Origin: Taxillus chinensis
Taxonomy: Eukaryota > Streptophyta > Magnoliopsida > Santalales > Loranthaceae
Assembly: GCA_023512835.1 (NCBI GenBank)
Contig: CM042090.1
Span: 23,526,148 to 23,590,147, forward strand
DNA length: 64,000 nucleotides
Direction: 5' to 3'
The notes under the pieces: model-generated
Database searches by the model: none
The model's input: only the letters and a program-made list of their open reading frames with translations
Told to the model about the DNA's origin: nothing
Shown here: one piece after another, positions 11,227 through 22,399 of the stretch
Layout: every line of letters begins with the position of its first letter
How positions within the stretch are numbered: the first letter of the stretch is position 1
Made by a program: the position numbers and the translations under genes

Positions 11227-12544
11227 CATTGCGATATTGGGACATCAGAGATTTCAACAACTGTATTATTGTAATAGTGTAGGGGACCGGCCTAGGATTC
11301 CCATTTCGTAGGTGTATTATAGTAGGGGACCGGCCGACCATAGTGGCGTGGCGATCCACATGGGACCAAGGGTGGCGTTAGACCATCCTGACCGGGCCCT
11401 ATGCGCGTGACAATATGGAAACGTTTTTCAGCTGATCGTCTCGGTTTTGGCCGGACATGCATTATAAGTTATCAATCAAAATCAAGAGTATGTTTTTTTT
11501 TTGGGACATTATATTTTCGAAGGTCTTATTTTTACGTATTTATTGTGTGAGAAGTTTATTTTATATATTTTGTCTTACTCACGATATGTATCATTCATGT
11601 TTATCACATGAGTAATGTATATTAGAATCACACATTGAAAAAATTACCGATGGATAATTTTTACTTCTTACAAGATATTAACCCTTTGATTATAATAACC
11701 TAAAGCATTTTTTCTGTTTTTTTATTTTATTTTGTGTTAAATTATAATTATTTAAATTTGAATTTCAATTAATTTAAAAATAAAATTTGATGAGTTTAAA
11801 TAATAAAATAAATTTCATAATAACTATAAAATTCATAATTTTAAAAAACTGTTTTCAAGTTTTTATTATTATTAAATTAAAAGAAACCCATTATTTTAAA
11901 ATTTTCATGGGTTATGTTATACGAGCATTAAATTATTAAATTAAAAGGAACCCAATTGGACTCCCACACTAAAAGCTCCTTTCTTTTTGATGTGTAAGTT
12001 ATGTTATACGAGCATTAAAATTAAATTGGTTTTAAATTAATTTGATGGTAAAAAAAACACTAAATAACATAAATGAATCATTTTAGGGTTTTTATTGACT
12101 TTCATGATTAAAAAAACAAATTTAAAGCTTTTTGGGAACTTGAAAATACGCTGACTTAAAACATATCATTTAGAAAGTAAAATTTTAATCTAAACCCACT
12201 CAAGACATTTATTTAAAAAGTATTTCAAACACACTCTTATAGGGAGAAAAAGACATTATTATAGATATTAGAGTTGAAGCCTAAAATATTCAAAAAGGTT
12301 GCTATTACGGAAGCACATTTAGAAAGCTTTGTCATTGTAAAGGATATGGACTTATTGCGAAAGGGCTTTCCATACACTTATTTAGTAAGTATTATTCAAT
12401 AAGCTTTAAGATTCAAAAAGTGTTTAAAAAGTATTCAAAATTATTGCGAAAGGATTTGCCATACACTTTTACAGTAATAAAAGTGTATCACTACTAATAT
12501 TATGTGTAACTTGAATGCATGTCTATAAACGAGATATATATAGG

Positions 12545-12910
12545 GCATAAGAGCATTCACATAAGTTTTCTTATAAATTTCATTAAATTTATATTTTTAA
12601 ATTATTTTTTTGTTTTCACAAATATACATCACAATATATTTCATAAATCACACTATACATCATTAACATAATATTTTATATTACTTTATGTTATTTTATA
12701 ATAATTTTTATAATTTAACATACAATAAAAGTAATTGGTATGAAAAACATAAAGGAGAGACACCGAAGAAAACTTATATATATAATTTAATAATTATATG
12801 GAGTGAATATTACTTTCAAATACATTAATAAACACTATACAGATTTTATAAAAAAGTTAAATATACATAGGACATTTATTGTGAAAATAATTTTGTTACT
12901 TTGTTATATT
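12545..12910 (+). repeat. Dispersed AT-rich repeat, copy D (pair with 7190-7530)
   Basis: Aligns with 7190-7530 through TATGAAAAACATAAA, an ATTTAATAATTATA block, and AAAAAGTTAAATATA. The left end GAGCATTCACATAAG resembles ends of plant MITEs, but no matching right end or target duplication could be fixed. Confidence 0.45.
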
Positions 12911-14847
12911 TTTTTCCTAAATATAAACAAATAGACTTCCATAAAAAAAATCCGACACTAGTGTTCTAATGTATTCTTTTAACTCATATAGCCAACACTA
13001 ATGTCTTGTGTTTGTAATGAGAATTTTTAGGCTAACCCTTATGAATTTGGTCAAGTTGAGTTATGGTTAGTCATTAAATGAGGCAAACCATTATTAACAT
13101 GATTTTTTTGTCTATTTTTTGAAAAATAATACTGACTATCTAATTACAAATCAATCCATAAAAAATTTTTTAAATCAAATAAATATTTTACCTACCAATA
13201 CATAATAAATATTTAAAATTTATGATTATTTATGGCATCTATTTTTAAGTTGTCAAATTTTATTTGCATGTAGGTTACAGGTTATATTTTATACTAGCTT
13301 AAGAATTTATTTATTTTTAGAGTTTTGATATTTAAAATGTAGGGTTTGTGAAATTTATGACTTTAACTTGTTCAGAATAAGTTTGTTGAATTTAGGGTTT
13401 CAATTATTAGTTAAGTTGTTTAAAACGATGAGAGCATTCACTAGAGCTATATTGGCCGAGAATCACGTTCATATTCTATAGCTTTTTGTTTTTGACAATG
13501 ACAAACCACGTTGACACGTTGGATAGAAAGGTGGTCCAAGTAAAAAACAGACTTTGCTTTTGCCAAACACTTGTGATCCAACTATTTGTGTGCTCCACGT
13601 CCTATCCTATCCACTATCTATACGCATCACATCACTTTATACTTTTACAAATTGCGGTGGAGTTTGCTACTTTACTTTAATATTATATATTATATATTAT
13701 ATATTAATATAAAAACTTAAACTCGTCAACAGCAGCACAACACAACTTACATATATATCGACGGCGACGCAATTACAGTCTTGCAGAGGCAGTCTGGCAG
13801 AGAGACCAGAGAGAGAGTGAGAGACTTCTGTCGGCCGGCGAAGCTGTGTGAGGAGAGTGCAAGATTACGTCCGGCGTCCGGCTTGCGCTGCTCCCCGCTG
13901 CCCACGCCGCTGCATGCTCCTTGCTGGCCGCTGCCCACGAAGATGTCAGCGACTAGCTATAGCACAGCTGGCTAAATAATAATAATATATATAGCAGGCT
14001 AAATTTATCAGCCACTAGTTATATTGGGCCAATCAGTACTATCCCATGCACTAACTGCGATGCAGTTGTTTTTTTAATGCAATACACAAAAATTAATGCA
14101 CTTTTTAAAACAAATACAAAAATATGATTATTTTATAATAATCATTCGAACTTGTACTTGGCTGCAATTGCTTAATTATTAAAATTCCAATGTTTAGGCG
14201 ACTTTTATTGTTGTGACTATTTTTTGGCTACATTTTATATTTGGCCTGTCGGCATCCTGCAAACATAGTCAAAATTAAGGAAAATATATCAAAATGCTAA
14301 CCAATTAAAATGCACTAAAAATAATTAATAACTATAATGATTTTCGAAGCAATCCTCATACCAATTGAACTCCATTTACTTTGACCCCTATATTATAATT
14401 CATCGTCCAAGTCGTTATTCCACCGAATAAATTAATTGAATTAATATAAAAAAAATAATTCTTTAAACAGTTAATTCGACTATTCCCGCGTACACCAATG
14501 CATGTTTAGCATGAATTTTAATCAAAATATTTAACCCAAAATTTTATAATACACAAACCAAAATGTTTAACTTTTTCGAAAAAAATATATAAGAACTGTT
14601 TTGGCAGTACGACCCACCCACTCCAACTCGAAGTTGTTACCTTTCCGCAGCCCTCACTTCAATTTTGGCCGCCGAATGGCACTTCTTCCTTCCTCTTCTT
14701 CTTCTTTTTTTTTTCCCCTTCTATCTTCACGTTTCTTGTGGTCGAACGTGTAGTCTAAATTTTCACATGGAGGTAGTTTTTTTTTTTTTATGTAGGTTTT
14801 TTTTTTCATATATATGTAGGTAGTTCGATTCCAGAAGCACGTTGCCG

Positions 14848-14965
14848 TGTTTGGTACACCCGTTGGCAAACACGGCCCGACGTGTTTGGTACACCCGAAC
14901 GGCAAGTTTTATATTTAAAAAAAAAAAGTAAAATAAAGTGTGGATGAGAATATGTTTGGTGCACC
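14848..14965 (+). promoter_or_regulatory. Three TGTTTGGT(A/G)CACC repeats with an inverted repeat, upstream of CYP710A
   Basis: TGTTTGGTACACCCG occurs at 14848-14862 and again at 14883-14897; a third related copy, TGTTTGGTGCACC, is at 14953-14965. Between the first two, CAAACACG (14867-14874) and CGTGTTTG (14881-14888) form a perfect inverted repeat with a six-base loop. The block lies 580-700 bases before the CYP710A start. A regulatory role is inference only. Confidence 0.35.
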
Positions 14966-15483
14966 AACGAGTACTTAGTTTGAATAAAGTACGAATTTTA
15001 TATGGCTTTTGAAAAGAAGTTTCACTTTTTTTTATTTTTTAATCTAATATCAATTATTTTCATCCAAATTTTATAAAAACAATTCTACCCTCCCTTTTAT
15101 TAACTGTGCTCATCTGATTTTCTCCCGTTTTTATGGGAAAAGTTTAAGAAAAACACACTTTTTTTTCACGTCATAATTTCAATCATCATAATCAAACACA
15201 ATTTTTTAACCAATTCAAATGAAGATTCAACTCCCAAACACAAAATCTAAAACAGGTAAAATTTTCAGCATGTTACCTTACCTCATGACCACGGAGAACA
15301 TCCTCACCCATTCCGTTTATGATCCCTCTCTCCCCCTCCCTTGTTACAAATATGTTACATATATATACACACACACACACATATATATATATACCCATCA
15401 CACAATCCACAGCCTCTTATTTCCAAATCCCTCATCCCCTTATCCTACTGTTATCTGTACGGTAGTGTTAGCTAGACTCCTAG

Positions 15484-15494
15484 TATATATATAA
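15484..15494 (+). promoter_or_regulatory. Candidate TATA box of CYP710A
   Basis: TATATATATAA lies about 50-60 bases before the first ATG (15545). A purine-rich leader rich in GAA units follows. The position fits a short 5' UTR. Confidence 0.5.
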
Positions 15495-15544
15495 CAGTCT
15501 CCATTAAGCATCTATTCCCCCCCGAAGAAAGAAAGAAGAAGAAG

Positions 15545-17143
15545 ATGCACAATACCAACCAGCAGTACTATACAAATACCACCCTATGTAGCACTCTAGG
15601 CGGTTCCGGGTGGCTAGAGATGGACATGCAGTCCTCCACCAAACCATACCTCGTCCTGTTCCTCCCCTTCCTCGTCACCCTCCTGGCATTGTCGGAACAG
15701 ATCTGGTACCTGAAGAAGAAGTCACACCTCCCTGGACCCTCCATCATCCTGCCCTTCCTAGGCAACGCCATTTCTCTAGTCCGAAGCCCCACCAAGTTCT
15801 GGGACGAGCAGGCCTCCTTCGCCAAGAGCGGGCCATCAGGCCTCTCCGCCAACTTCATCTTCGGCCGATTCATTCTCTTCCTCCGCAGCACCGAGCTCTC
15901 CCACAAGGTCTTCGCCAACGTCCGCCCCGACGCCTTCCTCCTCATCGGCCACCCCTTCGGCAAGAAGCTTTTTGGCCAACACAACCTCATCTACCTCACC
16001 GGCGACCCCCACAAGGACCTCCGCCGCCGCATCGCCCCCAACTTCACCCCCCGCGCCCTCGCCACCTACACCGCCCTCCAGCAGCGCATCCTCCTCCGCC
16101 ACCTTGTCCGCTGGTCATCCTCATCGCCCTCCGCCACCGCCCCCACCCCGCTAGCGTTGCGCCTCCCCTGCCGCGACTTGAACCTCGAGACCTCCCAAAG
16201 CGTCTTTGTCGGCCCCTACCTCAGCAAGGAGGAGAGAGACAGCTTCAACTCCGACTACAACCTATTCAATGTCGGCCTCATGGCCCTTCCCATCGACCTC
16301 CCTGGCTTCGCGTTCCGCGAGGCCAGGCTCGCCGTCGACCGCCTCGTCGACAAGCTCGCTGCTTGCGCGCGAAAAAGTAGGGCTAGGATGGCGCGGGGCG
16401 AGGACCCGGAGTGTCTCGTCGACTTCTGGATGCAGGAGGAGTTGAGGGACCCCGCGACGGAGGCGTCGAAGCTGGAGACGGACGCCCACTTCGGCGGCTA
16501 CCTCTTCGACTTCCTGTTCGCCGCCCAGGACGCGTCCACCTCGTCGCTGCTGTGGGCGGTGGCTCTGCTGGACTCGAACCGGGATGTCCTCGCCCGTGTC
16601 CGGGACGAGGTCGCCGGAGTCTGGTCCCCGGACTCCGACGACCTCATCACTACCGACCAGCTCCGGGAAATGCGGTACACGGAGGCGGTGGCGCGTGAGA
16701 TCCTGCGGTTCCGGCCGCCGGCGACCCTTGTCCCCCACGTTGCGGCCGTCGACTTCCCTTTGACCGAGTCCTACACCGTCCCCAAGGGGACCATCGTCTT
16801 CCCCTCCGTCCTCGAATCCTCGCTCCAGGGGTTCACAGACCCGGACCGGTTCGACCCGGACAGATTCTCCGCCGACCGGCTGGAGGACCGGGTCTACAAG
16901 AGGAACTTCCTGGTGTTCGGCACCGGGGCCCACCAGTGCGTGGGGCAGCGGTACGCGCTGAACCACCTCGTGCTGTTCCTGGCCATGTTCACGTCGCTGG
17001 TTGATTTCCGGAGGCACAGGACGGATGGCTGCGATGAGATGGCGTACGTGCCCACCATCTGCCCCAGAGACGATTGTTCGGTTTTCCTCTCGCCGCGGGG
17101 CGCACGGTACCCTTCCTTCCCGCCAGCAGAGACGCTGAAATGA
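15545..17143 (+). CDS. CYP710A: Cytochrome P450 CYP710A family, sterol C-22 desaturase
   Basis: A single uninterrupted frame of 532 residues. CYP710A enzymes introduce the C-22 double bond of the sterol side chain (beta-sitosterol to stigmasterol) in the ER. Features: a hydrophobic anchor at about 35-55, the proline-rich hinge LPGP at 62-65, the family signature [11 protein letters not shown] at 134-144, the I-helix AAQDAST at 326-332, ExxR at 385-388, and the haem loop [10 protein letters not shown] with Cys465. [13 protein letters not shown] (429-441) and [11 protein letters not shown] are also characteristic of this family. Lack of introns is usual for CYP710A. Arabidopsis members are near 495 residues, so the first 25 residues may not be translated; Met26 at 15620 is an alternative start closer to the anchor. 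The coding sequence is very GC-rich with C/G in most third positions, unlike its flanks. Confidence 0.95.
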   Translation: MHNTNQQYYTNTTLCSTLGGSGWLEMDMQSSTKPYLVLFLPFLVTLLALSEQIWYLKKKSHLPGPSIILPFLGNAISLVRSPTKFWDEQASFAKSGPSGLSANFIFGRFILFLRSTELSHKVFANVRPDAFLLIGHPFGKKLFGQHNLIYLTGDPHKDLRRRIAPNFTPRALATYTALQQRILLRHLVRWSSSSPSATAPTPLALRLPCRDLNLETSQSVFVGPYLSKEERDSFNSDYNLFNVGLMALPIDLPGFAFREARLAVDRLVDKLAACARKSRARMARGEDPECLVDFWMQEELRDPATEASKLETDAHFGGYLFDFLFAAQDASTSSLLWAVALLDSNRDVLARVRDEVAGVWSPDSDDLITTDQLREMRYTEAVAREILRFRPPATLVPHVAAVDFPLTESYTVPKGTIVFPSVLESSLQGFTDPDRFDPDRFSADRLEDRVYKRNFLVFGTGAHQCVGQRYALNHLVLFLAMFTSLVDFRRHRTDGCDEMAYVPTICPRDDCSVFLSPRGARYPSFPPAETLK

Positions 17144-20135
17144 CGATGATAATACACGTTCCCACGTTTTCCTTGTTTTCATTAATTTATGTTTCTGTCT
17201 ATCATTTCATTGCCTTTGCCTGATTGTATGGAAGCTGGATGGCCCCGGATGTTAAAGCTACTTGTTAGTTGTATGACCTATTTTTTTCCCGTAGGGTGAT
17301 TTATTTTTTTTTTTTTTTTTGCTGTTTCAAGCCAACCAAGTTGTTTAATTCAATAGCTCATTCTTCCTATTCTCGATTACATGCATGCTCTTCTTTAACA
17401 TTGTTGCTATGAAGCAACAGTTTTTTTAAGCGTGTAGCATAAAAGTTTGTCACGATAATTTGTCTTGCATTTCATAAAGTCAGGAACTTGATAATAAAAT
17501 AAAAATAGGCTTTAAAGTCACAACAACGTTGTGATAATCGGTGCCTTCGCTTGATTCAACAAGTGTTATCGGAGTAATTGTCTCCTATATGGATGTGACT
17601 CTTGAGGGCAATTTTCTGCGTCAAAAGGAATATTTGATTTCGGTGAAAAATGAAATTCCGATAGTAGGATAAGGAGTTTTTCTAACTAACAACAAAATGG
17701 AATTTATGGTCAAAGATTAAGAGACCTTCAGGCAAAGAACTATCTCTTCCAAGTAATTGATCGATTGGAAACAATCTCATACAAAAATATATTAAAGGGT
17801 ATTTTGGGACTCATTGAATTATAAATTTCAGGGAAACGGGTTAAATGTGCTTGGGCTCTTAAGGAATGGAAAGTTCGTCACATGAAGGACTCAATGAACC
17901 CTCACCATAGCCGATAAGATGAGAAATAATGGTTAGAAAATTGAAGACATTATTGTAATTGAACAGATTTAAGATATATGATTCTAAAATTCAATTATGT
18001 TGTGTGTTCTATTAGAGAATTTAATGGCTTAAATGTATTTATAAATACATGTATTTGAATTAGTTTAACAGACATTATCTTAATGATAATAAGTGAGCTC
18101 ATTAAGTATACAGTATAATGAATTAATGGTTTTAAAGTAGCTACAATTATTGCAATCTTTGAATTTAATCATCTATTGACTTTAAGTTTTGTTTACTAAT
18201 CAGGCCATCTTAGAATGCTCTGTCTGTTTAAATCAAATAACACAACCTTAATTAGTTTAGTCAAATATTTTGATCCAACAATATCTTTATATTTGATTCA
18301 AACGCACAATCCTTTACAAGTTAGTCAAATATCTTAATATTTGAGCTTGAAATATGTTATAATTTTAAAACTCCAAATCTTACATTTATACATCTTTAGA
18401 GTGTAGGCTTTAAAATTTGTAATGATCCTATAAGAGTCGTCAACAAACTTACATAATCATTATAACAATCATGAACACATAGCAAAAACGGGCAACTTAG
18501 GCTACGCTATACATGAAAATCTCTCCACAATCTAAAAACCTTAAATGACATACAAGGGTTGGTCTGCTTTCACTTGTTGCCATTTTAACAATATCCATGT
18601 CCAATTTGAATATATCCTTTATAGATAAGCATTATTGGGTTCAAACTTGCATCCAATAAACTTGTCAAATACTTGAGACAGCTTTTATATTACTTGATTA
18701 ATATAATAAATACAAAACATAATAAAAAATTAATAAATTATTATCGTAATATTGGATAATTTAATTAAATTTGCAACAAATAATATTTACTTTACTATTT
18801 TAATAATCTTAAAAATATTTAAAATTATGCAATTAATAAAAACATTGGCACATATAAAGTGACATTTATCATATTACATTTTAAAACATATTTAATTGAA
18901 AACTTTAGTCAAAACGGATTTGGTCTTGCTTGAAATCATTTGCAAAGGGATAGCAAACAAATTTATTTTACTTTTGTTGTTATTTTGACATTAATAACAA
19001 CCTAGACAACAAATATTGAAATAACCTTTTTTTGAATATTATCTATACTGTTACAAATTCAAATTCAGTGTCTTTACAATGGTTGGTAAAAACTTTTAAT
19101 AATACTATTTATGGTAGATATAACACATTTTATACTGATGATAATGAAAATAAAACTATCATGTTTTTTACCCATAAACATTTAATTTCCCTCACTTTGT
19201 AGGTAATGAAAATAAACACAAGTGACTTAAAACATAGTTCGCATGAGCTTTCTATTTTTTGTTCTCTTAATATGATTCATTAGAATTGAATAATGTATTT
19301 TTCTTTGACGACTATTTTCCATTGGCTCCAACATGAATGATAATCTCTTTCGCTAGTTTCACTCTAAAACATCTTGTGTCTGGAAATTCACTTTTGACAA
19401 AAAATTGGTGGTTGTCACAGCCTTGGTATTGCGTTGGACTCACCTTGGAGACTGTGGTTTTTTAGGTTGAAGCAGTTGGCACACTAGGCGAAGCCCTTTA
19501 TGTGAGTGGAGTTTATATCTAAATGTTTAAAATTATCTTGGTAACCTAGACCCAATATGAGAGCTATATATATATATATATATATCCAACAGAATAGCTA
19601 TGCAATTGCATCATTTGAGGGCTCAATCAATGAAGCCTCTTATTATAGTCCCACATATGCTTTGCCTTTTAAATATCGAACTTTATAGCTTTCAAGAATA
19701 TCAACATCATGTGATAATCATCATGGTTTGAAAGGAGCAAGTTCATCCAATATCAGTTCCTATCTAAATGCATCAACAACTTAGAGCTCCTCAGCACCCC
19801 TAATATCATTGATGGAAACAATACTATCACCAACATCACTTTTCCTTTTGATACTTACTTTTTTTTAGAGGATGTTTAAATTTGGAAGATGCATTTATAA
19901 CTTTGTTTTTCAAAAGACTCAATTCTGGTTTTCCTTTCATCCTCTAAGTTTTCAAAATCAGATTTCCTTTATCTTCTCCCAACATAACTTGAGAACCTCC
20001 TAAAGCAAGGCTTGATGAAAAACAAAAGAGTCAAATTTTAAAAAGTAAAATGGTAAACATTTAAAAAATAATATTTTTTTAAAGAGTCAAATTTCCATGT
20101 CTTTCACAATTTTCTTCTTTCGTTTTTGTGTATTG

Positions 20136-20178
<43 letters not shown>

Positions 20179-20190
20179 TTTATTCAATTT
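17144..20190. other. Intergenic stretch between CYP710A and RPL18a
   Basis: The first part should hold the CYP710A 3' UTR. A T-rich tract lies at 17300-17322. The rest is AT-rich single-copy-looking sequence with (TA)n tracts at 19569-19586 and 20140-20176. No gene, RNA or recognisable transposon was found. Confidence 0.6.
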
Positions 20191-20464
20191 TGGGCCTCCA
20201 GTTTTGAATACTTCCATATCGTGGGGTAAGGTTAATTGATTTATATCTGGTCCTACTTCGGCCCTGCTGTGCGTAATGATTGGGCCGGTTTGGGCTTGCG
20301 ATACGGGCCTGTGAGACTGACCTTTGAGATTGACCCAATGCATTTCGAGGCCCATCGTCCTACTCAGAGCAGCGTTATGCACAATTACCGTTCTGTCCCC
20401 ATGAATGACGACTCTTGTCGCTAGGTTTCGTCCCATCTCCCACTATATAACCGAAAAACCCTAA
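20191..20464 (+). promoter_or_regulatory. RPL18a promoter: Site II elements, TATA box, telo-box
   Basis: Site II motifs TGGGC(C/T) occur at 20191-20196, 20281-20286 and 20291-20296, and in reverse (GGCCCA) at 20349-20354. A TATA-like CTATATAA lies at 20443-20450 and the telo-box AAACCCTAA at 20456-20464, about 100 bases before the start codon. Site II plus telo-box is the known arrangement driving growth-linked expression of plant ribosomal protein genes. A (GA)n-rich leader follows. Confidence 0.75.
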
Positions 20465-20563
20465 TCGCGGTCTCTCCTTCCATCGCACATCGCAGTGAGA
20501 GAGCGAGAGAGAGAGAGGGGGGTAAGGGGAGAGATATCGTAGGAGCAGATTGCAGATCTGAAA

Positions 20564-22399
20564 ATGGTTACTTTCAGGGTACATATCTCCTATCATCACA
20601 TAGCCATGCTTATGATCGTTGTACTTTTACTTTCGCTTCCTCGGTTAGGGTTCTCGTTTACCTGTTTTTAATGTTTTGGTCTCTTTTTTTTTTGTTTTGG
20701 TCGGCAGTTCCACCAGTACCAGGTTGTTGGAAGGGCTCTGCCATCGGAGGCAGACGAGCATCCCAAGATCTACCGCATGAAGCTCTGGGCCACCAATGAG
20801 GTTCGTGCCAAGTCCAAGTTCTGGTATGCCCCTTATCATCGTTTCATGTTTTTTTCATGGCGTTGCTGTATTTCGATTCATCGGAGTTGTGAGGCTCGGT
20901 TGTGGTTGGTTTCGTATTAGGTATTTTTTGAGGAAGCTGAAGAAGGTCAAGAAAAGTAATGGTCAAGTGCTTGCTATCAATGAGGTATTTCTGTTATTTT
21001 ACTCGTTGATTTTTAAAGTACATGAAATTTTGGCTTGCGATGTTGATGTTCGTTTCCACATTGCTGAGGGACTTCTAATTTTGTTATTTGTTGGCTGTTG
21101 TACTTACGTTTGTGTATTTCTTGATCATTTTGATTCAAATAAAATTACTCAGATCAAGTATGTGTGTTTTCCTTTTGTTTTTTTTTTACTATTTTGTTTG
21201 TTTCTGTCAAAAACGGGCGTAGATTTGACTTTGCGAATCAATTTCGTTTTATATGTTTTTGTGGTGGTTTATGCCTTGATGAACTTGAAAATTCAAGTTA
21301 TGATATTATCTCATGCTTACACATCTCTGCTGGAATGGGTTAATTCCAAATTTTTCTTACTTGTATGGGCTTGTTTTCCCACATCGTGTGAATTTATGGC
21401 GCCTTGATTGAATTTTTGAAATCTGCTAACATTAGTTTGACTAATTGTTTTAACTTGCTTGTTATTATTATTATTTACCCGCACAGCAGTGTTTGAAAAC
21501 CTGATTCCAATCCCCAATAGGACACTTTAGAATGCATATATGGAATTCAATGGTTTTATTTTCTCTGCTTTCATCATATTTTCAGTGTTGGTACGTAGTT
21601 TTACAGTTGAGACGTATTATTTTTTTCCTCTGGTGAAGTTATCACGAGGAACACAAATATTGTGATACCCTGAGGCCCGAGTTCCTTTATTATGTTTTCC
21701 CTAAGTATTTGTTTTTGAGAATGCTTTTTCCATGGTCTCCAATTAACCCTTTTGGGTAATATGTTTGCCATAGTTTATATCTTTTGAGTGTCAATTTATT
21801 GTATGATTATTTTTTGTTCTATCAAATAGCATCTTATGCCTAACTTGTTGTTCATGCTGTTTTATCACTGTAAATTTTTGTATCTGCCGCACAGTAGTTT
21901 AATACTAATGTCCGGTATGGTTGCTCTGCTTGCTGAATGCTGATTCATGAGAAAGCTTCTGCTGTTGCATTATCACTAGTTCTCTGGGTAATATTTTATC
22001 CATGTTTTTATGATGGCAGACCGTTGTGTAATGATGTTTTCATTTTAATTGTTGTAGATTTTCGAAAAGAACCCCACGAAGATTAATAATTATGGTATTT
22101 GGTTGCGTTATCAAAGCCGCACTGGATATCACAACATGTACAAGGAGTATCGTGATACGACGTTGAATGGAGCGGTGGAACAACTTTACACTGAAATGGC
22201 TTCTCGTCACAGGGTCAGGTTCCCCTGCATCCAGATCATCAAAACTGCCACCGTCCCAGCCAAGCTTTGCAAGAGGGAAAGTACGAAGCAGTTCCTAGAC
22301 TCCAAAATCAAATTCCCCTTGGTCTACAAGAAAATTAGGCCACCATCTAGGAAGCTGAAGACCACATATAAGGCTTCCAGGCCCAACTTGTTCATTTAA
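20564..22399 (+). CDS. RPL18A: 60S ribosomal protein L18a (eL20)
   Basis: Four exons: 20564-20578, 20708-20823, 20921-20984 and 22058-22399, giving 178 residues, the normal length of plant L18a. The first exon codes only five residues (MVTFR) and is placed by the conserved join to [12 protein letters not shown]. Other family landmarks: [64 protein letters not shown] [20 protein letters not shown], and the C-terminal [13 protein letters not shown]. It is a structural protein of the large cytosolic ribosomal subunit. All junctions are GT-AG and in phase. Introns 1 and 2 are about 100-130 bases, intron 3 about 1.07 kb. The promoter carries Site II and telo-box motifs. Confidence 0.97.

Larger units (their letters stand above)
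9956..15480. other. Intergenic stretch upstream of CYP710A
   Basis: No gene is supported. It contains a GC-rich island at 10290-10675 with broken open frames, a long (AT)n tract near 11185-11225, a duplicated GGGGACCGGCC segment at 11278-11340, an AT-rich repeat at 12545-12910, a short GC-rich patch at 13780-13970, and the CYP710A upstream repeats near 14848-14965. The 151-codon frame at 10670-11125 has no family features and low coding character. Confidence 0.65.

Noticed and set aside
12340..12480. Two copies of a TTATTGCGAAAGG...CCATACACTT segment about 115 bases apart
   Set aside because: Short and imperfect, with no element structure; too little to call.
15568..17182. Long open frames on the minus strand and in other frames within CYP710A
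   Set aside because: By-products of very high GC at third codon positions in the P450 gene. The same applies to frames in the first CHX gene (56593-58803).
20985..22057. Possible intronic snoRNA in RPL18a intron 3
   Set aside because: TGATGA-like C boxes occur, but no D box at a suitable distance with a terminal stem was found.
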